This document shows, in pieces, positions 1-6,351 of a DNA stretch of 13,930 bases; the first letter of the stretch is position 1, and each line of letters starts with the position of its first letter. Source of the stretch: Candidatus Aminicenantota bacterium (GTDB lineage Bacteria; Acidobacteriota; Aminicenantia; UBA2199); assembly GCA_029939015.1 (NCBI GenBank), contig JAOZTV010000045.1, forward strand, positions 1-13,930. The letters run 5' to 3'. Under the pieces are notes generated by a model. That model saw only the letters and a list, made by a program, of their open reading frames with translations, did no database searches and had not been told where the DNA came from. Both the position numbers and the translations under genes were made by a program.

Positions 1-2
1 TT

Positions 3-401
3 GCAGATAATATGAAAACTCAACTAACAATCAGAGATTTCATTGATGGAGAGGCAGCCTTAAGAGGTTTTTTAACTGCATATTTTAATCTTTCAGGCTT
101 TTATATTATTAAACCTGAATATGAATTTAATAAAGGCTTTATTGATATATTCTTTAAACCTCATCTTCATATTTATAAAGACCTACCATACTCCTATCTT
201 CTTGAGTTAAAATATATAAAGAGGTCTGAATACACAAAAACAATAGAAAAAGAAAAATTAAAAGAGGGAAAAAAGCAATTAGAAAAATATTCAAAAGACA
301 AGAGAATAACAGAGAGTATAGGGAATACAACACTAATAAAATTAGTAGCAATATTTAACGGTTGGGAGCTTGTTTGTCTAGAGGAGTCTGTCCGAGAATA
401 G
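3..401 (+). CDS. PD-(D/E)XK nuclease domain protein, 3' end of an AAA-ATPase/nuclease-type gene (5' end outside the window)
   Basis: The frame is open to the window's first base (codons GCA GAT AAT precede the first ATG at 12), so this is most likely the C-terminal part of a longer protein. The sequence resembles the C-terminal nuclease-like domain (PDDEXK_9, formerly DUF1703) of the common family with an N-terminal AAA-ATPase-like region. Numbered from the ATG at 12, the core nuclease signature is visible: E38 in YEF, D45 in GFIDIFF, and E65-x-K67 in LLELKYIK, followed by a Lys/Glu-rich helix (GKKQLEKY). In this family the ATPase and nuclease-like parts occur together in accessory regions; the true substrate is not known. 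The last residues (ESVRE) and the TAG stop lie inside the inverted repeat of the adjacent palindromic element, so the original C-terminus was probably altered by its insertion. The domain call is fairly sure; activity is not shown. Confidence 0.8.
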   Translation, partial: ADNMKTQLTIRDFIDGEAALRGFLTAYFNLSGFYIIKPEYEFNKGFIDIFFKPHLHIYKDLPYSYLLELKYIKRSEYTKTIEKEKLKEGKKQLEKYSKDKRITESIGNTTLIKLVAIFNGWELVCLEESVRE

Positions 402-545
402 ACGATGAGCAGAAATTTTCTAAAATTTAGGCATAATTTCCACGTATTTGAGGCGAATAGTATCACTATTTAACGAAAATATGGGGAAATTAGGACAAAT
501 TTTTGAAGTTTTATGCCGTTGTTCTAATTCTCTGACAGACTCCTA
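381..545. mobile_element. MITE-like palindromic element of about 165 bp flanked by TA
   Basis: Positions 382-399 and 527-544 are an inverted repeat matching at 17 of 18 bases (AGGAGTCTGTC, one variable base, GAGAAT). The similarity is not confined to the ends. Folding the element about base 463 also pairs most of 434-461 with 465-492, and the centre is the dyad AATAGT-ATC-ACTATT. A TA dinucleotide sits symmetrically outside each end (379-380 and 546-547), as expected if TA was the duplicated target, which is the habit of IS630/Tc1-mariner-type transposases. No transposase is encoded, so this would be a non-autonomous copy moved in trans. It lies between two convergent genes and may also act as a bidirectional terminator when transcribed. 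The palindrome is seen directly; mobility is inferred. Confidence 0.65.
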
Positions 546-553
546 TAGGAATT

Positions 554-1783
554 TTAGCCTAAAAACTTTGCTGCAATTTTGAATACTTGCTTAAATGCTT
601 TATCAACTTTTTTTTCTATCTTTTCATTTCTTGGAAAAGGAACAACATGGTCATAGGCAAAATCGAAATCTAAGACTTTTATTTTGATTGGAATCTTCCT
701 GTCTTCTCCCTTTAAAGTATTAATTATTTCAAATGGTGGAATTACCATATCTTTTTTTAAACCAATAGCCATAATGCGTTTACTTAATTCTCTAAATTTT
801 GATTCCCGAAACTCTTTTTTTTTCTGATAATCAAGCATTGACCTAAAGACTTCTCCTACAGGATGTGATGATCCAAAATAATGCGCAAGTCTTTTATCTC
901 TTTTAATTTCTGACTCAAGATTTTCAATAAAAAATGAGTAAACAGCAATATTAGCCTCACTATCAAGTATATATTTAGAAACTGGATTTGTTCTGGATAA
1001 GATTGGACCACCACAAAAATTAAATAAACGTGACTCATTAAACATTGTATCATGATTTCTCATCATTAATATCTCTGCAAGAAACGATCCAATTGAATAG
1101 GAAAAAAAATCAATCTTAGCAGAAGAATCAATTATTGGATGGTTACCAGTTTTTATTTGCTTAACCAATTCAATAACGTCATAATATGATTGTAATCCAG
1201 ACCATAAAAATCTTTGAGGCATAAACTGCAACCTCATATTTAAGGCTGCATTTGCAAGTGAACTTGAAGAAGTTTTTGGATAATTCTGTGTTTTCCACTT
1301 AGAAACTTCATGCATTATTCTAGGATTACTCCATATTTCAGGTGTTCTATTCATATGAAATGCCATTGGCATCAGAATTATATTCTTTTTTGTTCTTAAG
1401 CAAAGTTCTCTACCCCATGGTAGATATTTTTCCCAGCTTTTTTCATTTAATCCATGAAAAAGAATAATGCTATTTTTGTCATTTTTACCTAATCTGCGTA
1501 TTATCGGATAAGTAAAAGAAATATTTTCTTTAATTTTAGAATCTTTTAAATTAATAATATCATTAAGATGCTTAGGAAAACCTTTTACAGCAAATTTATA
1601 TTCATTATTAAATGAGACATCATGTTTTTTACAAAAATAACCATCTTCACCTGGTAAAATATTAAAATGCTCTGATTTAAAATCAAGATTATGTATTTCT
1701 ATACCGAGTTCAGGAATTTCAATCCTTTCTTGATTTGTATTAAATTTTCTATATAAGATATCATACGTTTTCAGGTAAGTCAT
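554..1783 (-). CDS. alpha/beta hydrolase-like protein, function unknown
   Basis: A 409-residue protein with a recognisable alpha/beta-hydrolase frame: an oxyanion-type HGLN motif (110-113), a nucleophile elbow S-Y-S-I-G with Ser230 (a small-residue variant of GxSxG), a likely acid Asp345 in GLKKDMVIPP, and a likely His379 in YDHVVPFP. The first 90 residues form a lineage-specific N-terminal region. I see no signal peptide or membrane segment, so it is probably cytoplasmic. It resembles an uncharacterised hydrolase-like family (possibly DUF6051; I am not certain). The ATG is preceded by AAGGAG with seven bases between, a good ribosome binding site. The start lies 23 bases inside the upstream MerR-type gene, so the two are co-transcribed and probably translationally coupled. 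The substrate cannot be predicted; an esterase or lipase-like role is possible. Confidence 0.75.
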   Translation of the reverse strand: MTYLKTYDILYRKFNTNQERIEIPELGIEIHNLDFKSEHFNILPGEDGYFCKKHDVSFNNEYKFAVKGFPKHLNDIINLKDSKIKENISFTYPIIRRLGKNDKNSIILFHGLNEKSWEKYLPWGRELCLRTKKNIILMPMAFHMNRTPEIWSNPRIMHEVSKWKTQNYPKTSSSSLANAALNMRLQFMPQRFLWSGLQSYYDVIELVKQIKTGNHPIIDSSAKIDFFSYSIGSFLAEILMMRNHDTMFNESRLFNFCGGPILSRTNPVSKYILDSEANIAVYSFFIENLESEIKRDKRLAHYFGSSHPVGEVFRSMLDYQKKKEFRESKFRELSKRIMAIGLKKDMVIPPFEIINTLKGEDRKIPIKIKVLDFDFAYDHVVPFPRNEKIEKKVDKAFKQVFKIAAKFLG

Positions 1784-2495
1784 TTTTCATCTCCTTTTCT
1801 GACGAAATTCTTTTATCATTTTTCTTTTTTATTGAATTAAGGTCTTTTAATTTTTTTGACAAAAGATCTTCCCAACGCGATATACCTTCTTTAAATAAAG
1901 TCATTTTTGATTTAAGAGAAATTATTTCACTATTCATATATTCAATTTTTTTTTTTGTCAATTCTTTTGTAAATAATTCAAGATCATTAGATATCAGCAA
2001 AAATTCTCTAAAATGGTCTGAAATTGCCCTTATCTGATTCAAGCTATATCCAAATAATTGCAAATCAAGTATGAGTTTACATAAATAAACATAAGATTCC
2101 GAATATAATCGAAAACCACCTTCACTTCTCATATCAGACTCAATTATCCCCTTTTCTTCCCAATATTTTAATGTCCTTATACTCACTTTTACCCTTCCCG
2201 CAAGCTCACCAACTGTTAATAATGCACCAAGATCTCTTCTAATTGTCTCAATTTCTTTGGGAAAGCCAACCTTTTTAACAATTTTCTGGATTTCACCAAG
2301 CGTATAACCTAAATCAAGCATACTTTTAATATAAATAAATTGTTTTCTATTATCTTCAGAATAGAACGGTGTTTTATCTTTAGTAACTCCAACTGCAATA
2401 ACCAACTTAACACTAATTACTTTAGAAATGAGTTCCTTTGAAACATTCAACACCTTTGATAATTCATCAATTGTATAAATTTTACCCTTGCCCAC
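1761..2495 (-). CDS. MerR-type transcriptional regulator with two tandem MerR-like DNA-binding domains
   Basis: The protein has 244 residues. The second MerR domain is clear: LTVGELAGRVKVSIRTLKYWEEKGI (about 93-117) gives the helix-turn-helix and the family's YWE..GI turn, then RSEGGFRLY (123-131) gives the wing, and a LFGYSLNQI segment leads into the dimerisation helix. The first 75 residues repeat the plan in weaker form (YTIDELSKVLNVSKELI, then a LGYTLGEIQKI segment). The remainder (about 165-225) is Lys/Glu-rich and probably a coiled coil. No cysteine-rich metal-binding loop is seen, so a metal sensor is unlikely. The start is GTG, preceded by AGGGGG at a five-base gap. An ATG four bases upstream is in another frame and stops at once. 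It is the first gene of a two-gene unit with the hydrolase and probably controls that unit and itself through the dyad at the promoter. The coding strand has a run of 11 A at 1946-1956. Confidence 0.85.
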   Translation of the reverse strand: MGKGKIYTIDELSKVLNVSKELISKVISVKLVIAVGVTKDKTPFYSEDNRKQFIYIKSMLDLGYTLGEIQKIVKKVGFPKEIETIRRDLGALLTVGELAGRVKVSIRTLKYWEEKGIIESDMRSEGGFRLYSESYVYLCKLILDLQLFGYSLNQIRAISDHFREFLLISNDLELFTKELTKKKIEYMNSEIISLKSKMTLFKEGISRWEDLLSKKLKDLNSIKKKNDKRISSEKEMKNDLPENV

Positions 2496-2530
2496 ACATA
2501 CCCCCTAACGCACCCCGTCTACCATTCGCG

Positions 2531-2542
2531 TACGTTCACGTA
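2531..2542. promoter_or_regulatory. Dyad at the predicted transcription start of the MerR-hydrolase unit, possible operator
   Basis: A perfect inverted repeat, TACGT-TC-ACGTA, lies a few bases downstream of the predicted -10 box, about where transcription would begin. A protein bound there would block initiation. The adjacent MerR-type regulator is the obvious candidate, but MerR proteins usually bind within the spacer between -35 and -10, so autorepression here is only an inference. Confidence 0.4.
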
Positions 2543-2545
2543 TAT

Positions 2546-2572
2546 ATTATAGCAAAAATTATATTGTGTCAA
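2546..2572 (-). promoter_or_regulatory. Near-consensus sigma-70-type promoter for the MerR-hydrolase unit
   Basis: Read on the minus strand there is a perfect -35 TTGACA (2567-2572) and a perfect -10 TATAAT (2546-2551). The 15-base spacer is shorter than the usual 17. The -35 box lies 17 bases beyond the stop codon of the upstream sigma-54 activator gene, so this unit can be expressed separately from the long operon. Two perfect hexamers in the right order and at the right distance from the GTG start make this the best promoter in the window. Confidence 0.65.
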
Positions 2573-2588
2573 GCTTAAATTTTTCTAT

Positions 2589-5012
2589 CTATAAGGATAT
2601 ATCATATTTTTTAATTAGTGTTGCCAAATGCATTCTGCTTATCTTTAAACTTTTTGCAGTAGCTTGCTTAATGTTTTTATTTTCCTTAAGTGATTTAATT
2701 ATAATTGACTTCTCGTAATTATCCCTCAATTCAAAAAGCCCAATACCAGAAGTATATCCATCATTACCTAAAGCTTCATTTTCATCATAATCTGGATAAA
2801 ATGTGATTAAAGCCTTTATTTTAGACTCTAATTCCCTTATATTTCCACTATAATTAAATCTCATTAGGTAATTTACAATATTCTGCCTTTCATTTTCGTC
2901 TTTGACAGTAAATTTATACTTTTTTAGAAAATGCTCTGTTAAAACAGGTATATCAGATATACGTTCGCTCAATGATGGTGATTTAATTTCAATTTCATTT
3001 ATTCTATAAAAAAGATCTTCCCTAAATTCCCCTTTATTAACCATTTCCTTTAAGTTTTTATTTGTAGCTGAAACAATATGCAAGTCAACTATTTTTATTT
3101 TATTTTCGCCAAGCCGTCTAACCTCACCGGAATCAAGAGTTCGCAATAGTTTGGCTTGAAGCTTTATTGGAATTTCACCAATCTCATCAAGAAAGAGAGT
3201 ACCCTTGTCTGCTGATTCAATTAACCCCATCCTGTCTTCATTAGACCCAGTAAATGCACCTTTTCTTGTTCCAAAAAGTTCAGCCTCAAGCAACGATTCA
3301 GGAATTGCAGAAATATTAACAGGAACAAACGGTTTATTATAGCGAAAACTTAGATTGTGTAATGCTTTTGCTATTAATTCCTTTCCCGTTCCACTTTCAC
3401 CAGATATTAGTATTGACAAATCTGTTGAACTCAATTTTATGATTCTTTTCTTAATAGCCTCAATTGAATTTGAAGAGCCAATAATAAAATTCAATTTTTC
3501 TCTATCTATAAATTGTTTAGAATAAAATGCTGAAAAAAGCGATGCGTATCTGAAAAAAAACTCTCTGTTCTCAGTTAAGACATCTAAATTAGAATAATAG
3601 TCATTGCTAAAACCAAGAATTAATACTGAAAATATATTTTCAGAAATCTTCCATGGAATGATTTTTGTAACAGTATAAGGATAAAACAATTTTTCTCTAC
3701 TTTTCATTTTCTTAATGTCATCAACCAATAAACTAATTGGAGATAAGCCTTTAACAGAAACACCAACCATTTCTCCGGCTATTTCTAAATAAGTTTTAAT
3801 ATTTGAGAATTCAAAAAGTTGTTTTTTATCAAGATAAATTTTCATATATAAAAAATCTACTTTCAATGACTTTTCTATTTCATTTGAGAATGATACAAAA
3901 AAATCATCCGGCGTTTTCCAATTTCTATAACCATCCACAACTCTGGCATTATCCAACAAATCATTAAAAATATTGTCTTTTTCAATTATTTTCTTAATCT
4001 TTAACATATTATTTGAAATAATTCTTTTATTCTTTAAGAAGTAATAAAAAACTTCCAGAAAAAGTTCCTTATCTTTTTCAGTAATTTCATCTTTCTTAAA
4101 AAAATAATTAAAATAAAGATATTGATATTCATAAAAAAAATAATCTCTCTGTTTTTTACTTATTAAAGCCGTAACCTGTTTTAATAATAAAAAATATTTT
4201 TCATATTTAAACTGATGTATTAGAAAAACCAACATTTCAAATTTCATATATTTAGATGTGAAATTATCTAATTTTTCAATCATTACGTTTATTTTCACAT
4301 TACTTAAAGTATCTTTTAATATTAAAAACATTGTTTTCTGGTTATCACTACATTTTTTAAAATATCCCTGTTCAAAACCCATTATTTCTTTATTTGAAAA
4401 AGTTGAAAAAGTAATTCTAAAGGATAATAATTTTGAATCTATAATAGCACTAATAATTTTAAGCTCTTCAAAGTTTTTAATAGCAAGATTACAATATTTT
4501 GCACTCTCATTTATACAATTTTTCAAATATTCCAAATGTGCAATATTATAGCAATCTATTGCAATAGATTCTTTTCTTTTATCCTTTTTATCATTTACAA
4601 GTGCTTTCTTTAATAAAACTTTTGATTTGTTCCATTCTCCATTTATTTTATATATCTCACTTAAATTAAATTCACATATATTTATACCATTATTATTTTT
4701 CAAATTCTCGTATGTGTTTAGTGATTTTTCATACCAGAACCCAGCCTGATTAAAATCATCAATAGAATAAAACAAATTGCCTAAATCTAAAGAAAGTGAC
4801 GCAGACAAGAACATAAAATTATTTATCTCTGCATAAAAAAAAGAAGTTTTATAAATTTTTTCAGATTTTATTTTATTACCTGAGACTGAATAATATTTTG
4901 CTATTTGCCCATCTGTTTCAAGTTCCTCTAATCGATATTCATTCTTTTTAAAATAACTCTTACTATCAAGAAGAATTGCAATGGCATCGTCTAATTCACC
5001 ATTTTTCATCAA
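2589..5012 (-). CDS. Sigma-54-dependent transcriptional activator with N-terminal TPR-like region (C-terminal part of an amber-split locus)
   Basis: This 807-residue frame is counted from a TTG at 5012 followed at once by ATG. Residues 1 to about 200 are TPR-like helical repeats. About 365-510 is a GAF-like sensory region. Then comes a complete sigma-54 AAA+ domain: Walker A GESGTGKE (538-545), the sigma-54 contact loop GAFTGS (585-590; usually GAFTGA), Walker B GTLFLDEIGE (604-613) and the FREDLFYRIN segment. The end (about 763-807) is a Fis-type helix-turn-helix. Such proteins bind upstream of -24/-12 promoters and use ATP to open sigma-54 holoenzyme complexes. There is no receiver domain, so input probably comes through TPR/GAF. 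The start is doubtful: only a weak AGG precedes it, it falls inside a TPR helix, and the frame is open back to 5090, right after the TAG ending the preceding gene. I found no convincing -24/-12 promoter in the window, so its targets are unknown. Confidence 0.85.
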   Translation of the reverse strand: MMKNGELDDAIAILLDSKSYFKKNEYRLEELETDGQIAKYYSVSGNKIKSEKIYKTSFFYAEINNFMFLSASLSLDLGNLFYSIDDFNQAGFWYEKSLNTYENLKNNNGINICEFNLSEIYKINGEWNKSKVLLKKALVNDKKDKRKESIAIDCYNIAHLEYLKNCINESAKYCNLAIKNFEELKIISAIIDSKLLSFRITFSTFSNKEIMGFEQGYFKKCSDNQKTMFLILKDTLSNVKINVMIEKLDNFTSKYMKFEMLVFLIHQFKYEKYFLLLKQVTALISKKQRDYFFYEYQYLYFNYFFKKDEITEKDKELFLEVFYYFLKNKRIISNNMLKIKKIIEKDNIFNDLLDNARVVDGYRNWKTPDDFFVSFSNEIEKSLKVDFLYMKIYLDKKQLFEFSNIKTYLEIAGEMVGVSVKGLSPISLLVDDIKKMKSREKLFYPYTVTKIIPWKISENIFSVLILGFSNDYYSNLDVLTENREFFFRYASLFSAFYSKQFIDREKLNFIIGSSNSIEAIKKRIIKLSSTDLSILISGESGTGKELIAKALHNLSFRYNKPFVPVNISAIPESLLEAELFGTRKGAFTGSNEDRMGLIESADKGTLFLDEIGEIPIKLQAKLLRTLDSGEVRRLGENKIKIVDLHIVSATNKNLKEMVNKGEFREDLFYRINEIEIKSPSLSERISDIPVLTEHFLKKYKFTVKDENERQNIVNYLMRFNYSGNIRELESKIKALITFYPDYDENEALGNDGYTSGIGLFELRDNYEKSIIIKSLKENKNIKQATAKSLKISRMHLATLIKKYDISL

Positions 5013-5090
5013 CCTGTCACTCTTATGAAGATATGCGAGATTAATAAAATAAGGTTCCTTAATCTTCTTATAAAACCCCTCAGCTACAAC

Positions 5091-5093
5091 CTA
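5091..5093 (-). other. In-frame amber codon separating two halves of one regulator frame
   Basis: The TAG at 5091-5093 ends the upstream frame (..KDRFIS). The same frame then reads on without another stop through 26 codons to the proposed TTG start at 5012 and on to the TAG at 2589-2591. The 26 intervening codons (VVAEGFYKKIKEPYF.. to ..LHKSDR) have the composition of a TPR helix and complete a repeat whose second half is LMKNGELDDAIAILL. Removing this one stop would give one continuous protein of about 1,227 residues. Confidence 0.75.
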
Positions 5094-6272
5094 ACTTATA
5101 AACCTATCTTTATAATAATAATTAAGATAATAATAATGACTTTTATTTTCATCTGGAATATTTTTTGGAAATCGTTCCAGTGTTTTAAAAAGATTATTAT
5201 AATCTTTGTTTTTTCTGTATATTTCTGCAATTTTCAACAAATTAGTGACACTATTATTGTTAATATCAATTATCTCATCAATGCAAGGAATATCATCTGA
5301 GTTTTTTTTAATTGGTTTCTTTAAATTATCTGAACTATTTATATTTTCAGACTCAAATAAAGTTTTATCATAAAAATAATTTTCAGGAAATTCATTTAAT
5401 TCAACATCAAAAACACCACCAATATCTATATTAAATGAAACTAAAACTATATTTTTGATTTTAGTCATAGTCAATAAATACTTAAAAAAACTTTCTTCTT
5501 CAATGTCCAATATCCTATCTACAAAAAATATTACAGACCGTATTGACGATTTTAATATATAATCCTCTAAAACACCTATTACTTCAATAAAATCATATTT
5601 TTTATTATTAAAATCATTTTGATTATTTCTTACAATATATTCTAATAAATTGTCAGTTCCCTCTTCAATATTATAAAAAAAAAAATTATTGGAATATAGA
5701 TTCGAATAAAGTGAAGATTTAATTATTTTATTTAAAACATTATTTTCAGTAACAATCTTAATTGCAGTATTTGAACTTTTTTTAATATTTTCGATATTAT
5801 AGAGGTTAAGAAAATTTGAGCTGAATTCATTATACTTATATATGTATAATTCATCTATCTTTTTAAAACCTTGCAAAAGGTTAAGATACTTATCATGGAT
5901 ATTTGAAAAACTCAAATCACAAAAATATTTATGGTTTCTAAATAAATCTACCAATATATTTATAGCTGAATTTGAGTCAAAATCAGACAGTTGAATCTCA
6001 AATTTCACACTTATATATGATTCATTTTTGAATATTTCAAATTTATTAAAGTTTATAAAGCTAATCCTATTTGTATTTAAAAAATCATTTACTGTATAAA
6101 ACTGGACAAATAAACTCTCAATATCTTCTATATCTAAGTTTGCAAAATTTTCTGGTTCAAATAATTTAACAGGTTCATAAAGAATTCCAATTTTAAGTTC
6201 ATTGAAACTTTGTAAAGAAATGTATTGGAATAATGAAGACTTATAGTTTTGAATTTCGGTAATTTTTTCCAA
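5091..6272 (-). CDS. Degenerate ATPase/TPR-like N-terminal part of the sigma-54 regulator locus
   Basis: The 393-residue frame is counted from a TTG start at 6272 with a weak AGGG three bases before it. The frame is open further up, to 6362. No strong family match is visible. Residues about 246-262 (SVIFFVDRILDIEEESF) and the following KNIVLVSFN strand look like the Walker B and sensor strands of AAA/STAND ATPases that precede TPR regions in large regulators. However, the expected P-loop near 170-182 lacks the glycine-lysine motif, so ATP binding is doubtful. About 340-393 is TPR-like (LLKIAEIYRKNKDYNNLF). Extreme Asn, Lys, Phe and Ile content reflects the local AT richness. It lies 79 bases after the large TPR gene on the same strand and ends at an amber codon whose frame continues into the sigma-54 activator. 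It may be the N-terminal half of that protein rather than a separate gene. Confidence 0.6.
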   Translation of the reverse strand: MEKITEIQNYKSSLFQYISLQSFNELKIGILYEPVKLFEPENFANLDIEDIESLFVQFYTVNDFLNTNRISFINFNKFEIFKNESYISVKFEIQLSDFDSNSAINILVDLFRNHKYFCDLSFSNIHDKYLNLLQGFKKIDELYIYKYNEFSSNFLNLYNIENIKKSSNTAIKIVTENNVLNKIIKSSLYSNLYSNNFFFYNIEEGTDNLLEYIVRNNQNDFNNKKYDFIEVIGVLEDYILKSSIRSVIFFVDRILDIEEESFFKYLLTMTKIKNIVLVSFNIDIGGVFDVELNEFPENYFYDKTLFESENINSSDNLKKPIKKNSDDIPCIDEIIDINNNSVTNLLKIAEIYRKNKDYNNLFKTLERFPKNIPDENKSHYYYLNYYYKDRFIS

Positions 6273-6351
6273 TAACCCTGAACTATAATCAAAATCTGTC
6301 TGTTTAAGCTGACAATCAGTTAAGTTTGAAAGAACCTCAATCTCTATTGTC

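Noticed and set aside
154..466. Minus-strand open frames opposite the nuclease gene
   Set aside because: Opposite-strand shadows of a well-recognised nuclease domain; no start signals or protein features.
402..553. The palindrome as a simple rho-independent terminator
   Set aside because: It is far longer than a terminator hairpin, has no T-run directly after a GC-rich stem and carries symmetric TA flanks. It may still stop transcription, but its structure fits a mobile repeat better.
5091..5093. TAG as a pyrrolysine codon
   Set aside because: TAG is also the terminal stop of two genes in this window, no pyl genes are present here and the protein is not one of the known pyrrolysine methyltransferases. 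It stays only as a remote option.
4258..5300. Plus-strand open frames opposite the regulator genes
   Set aside because: Their Phe/Ile/Leu-rich sequence is what antisense reading of AT-rich Lys/Asn-rich genes gives; no Shine-Dalgarno sequence or conserved motif.
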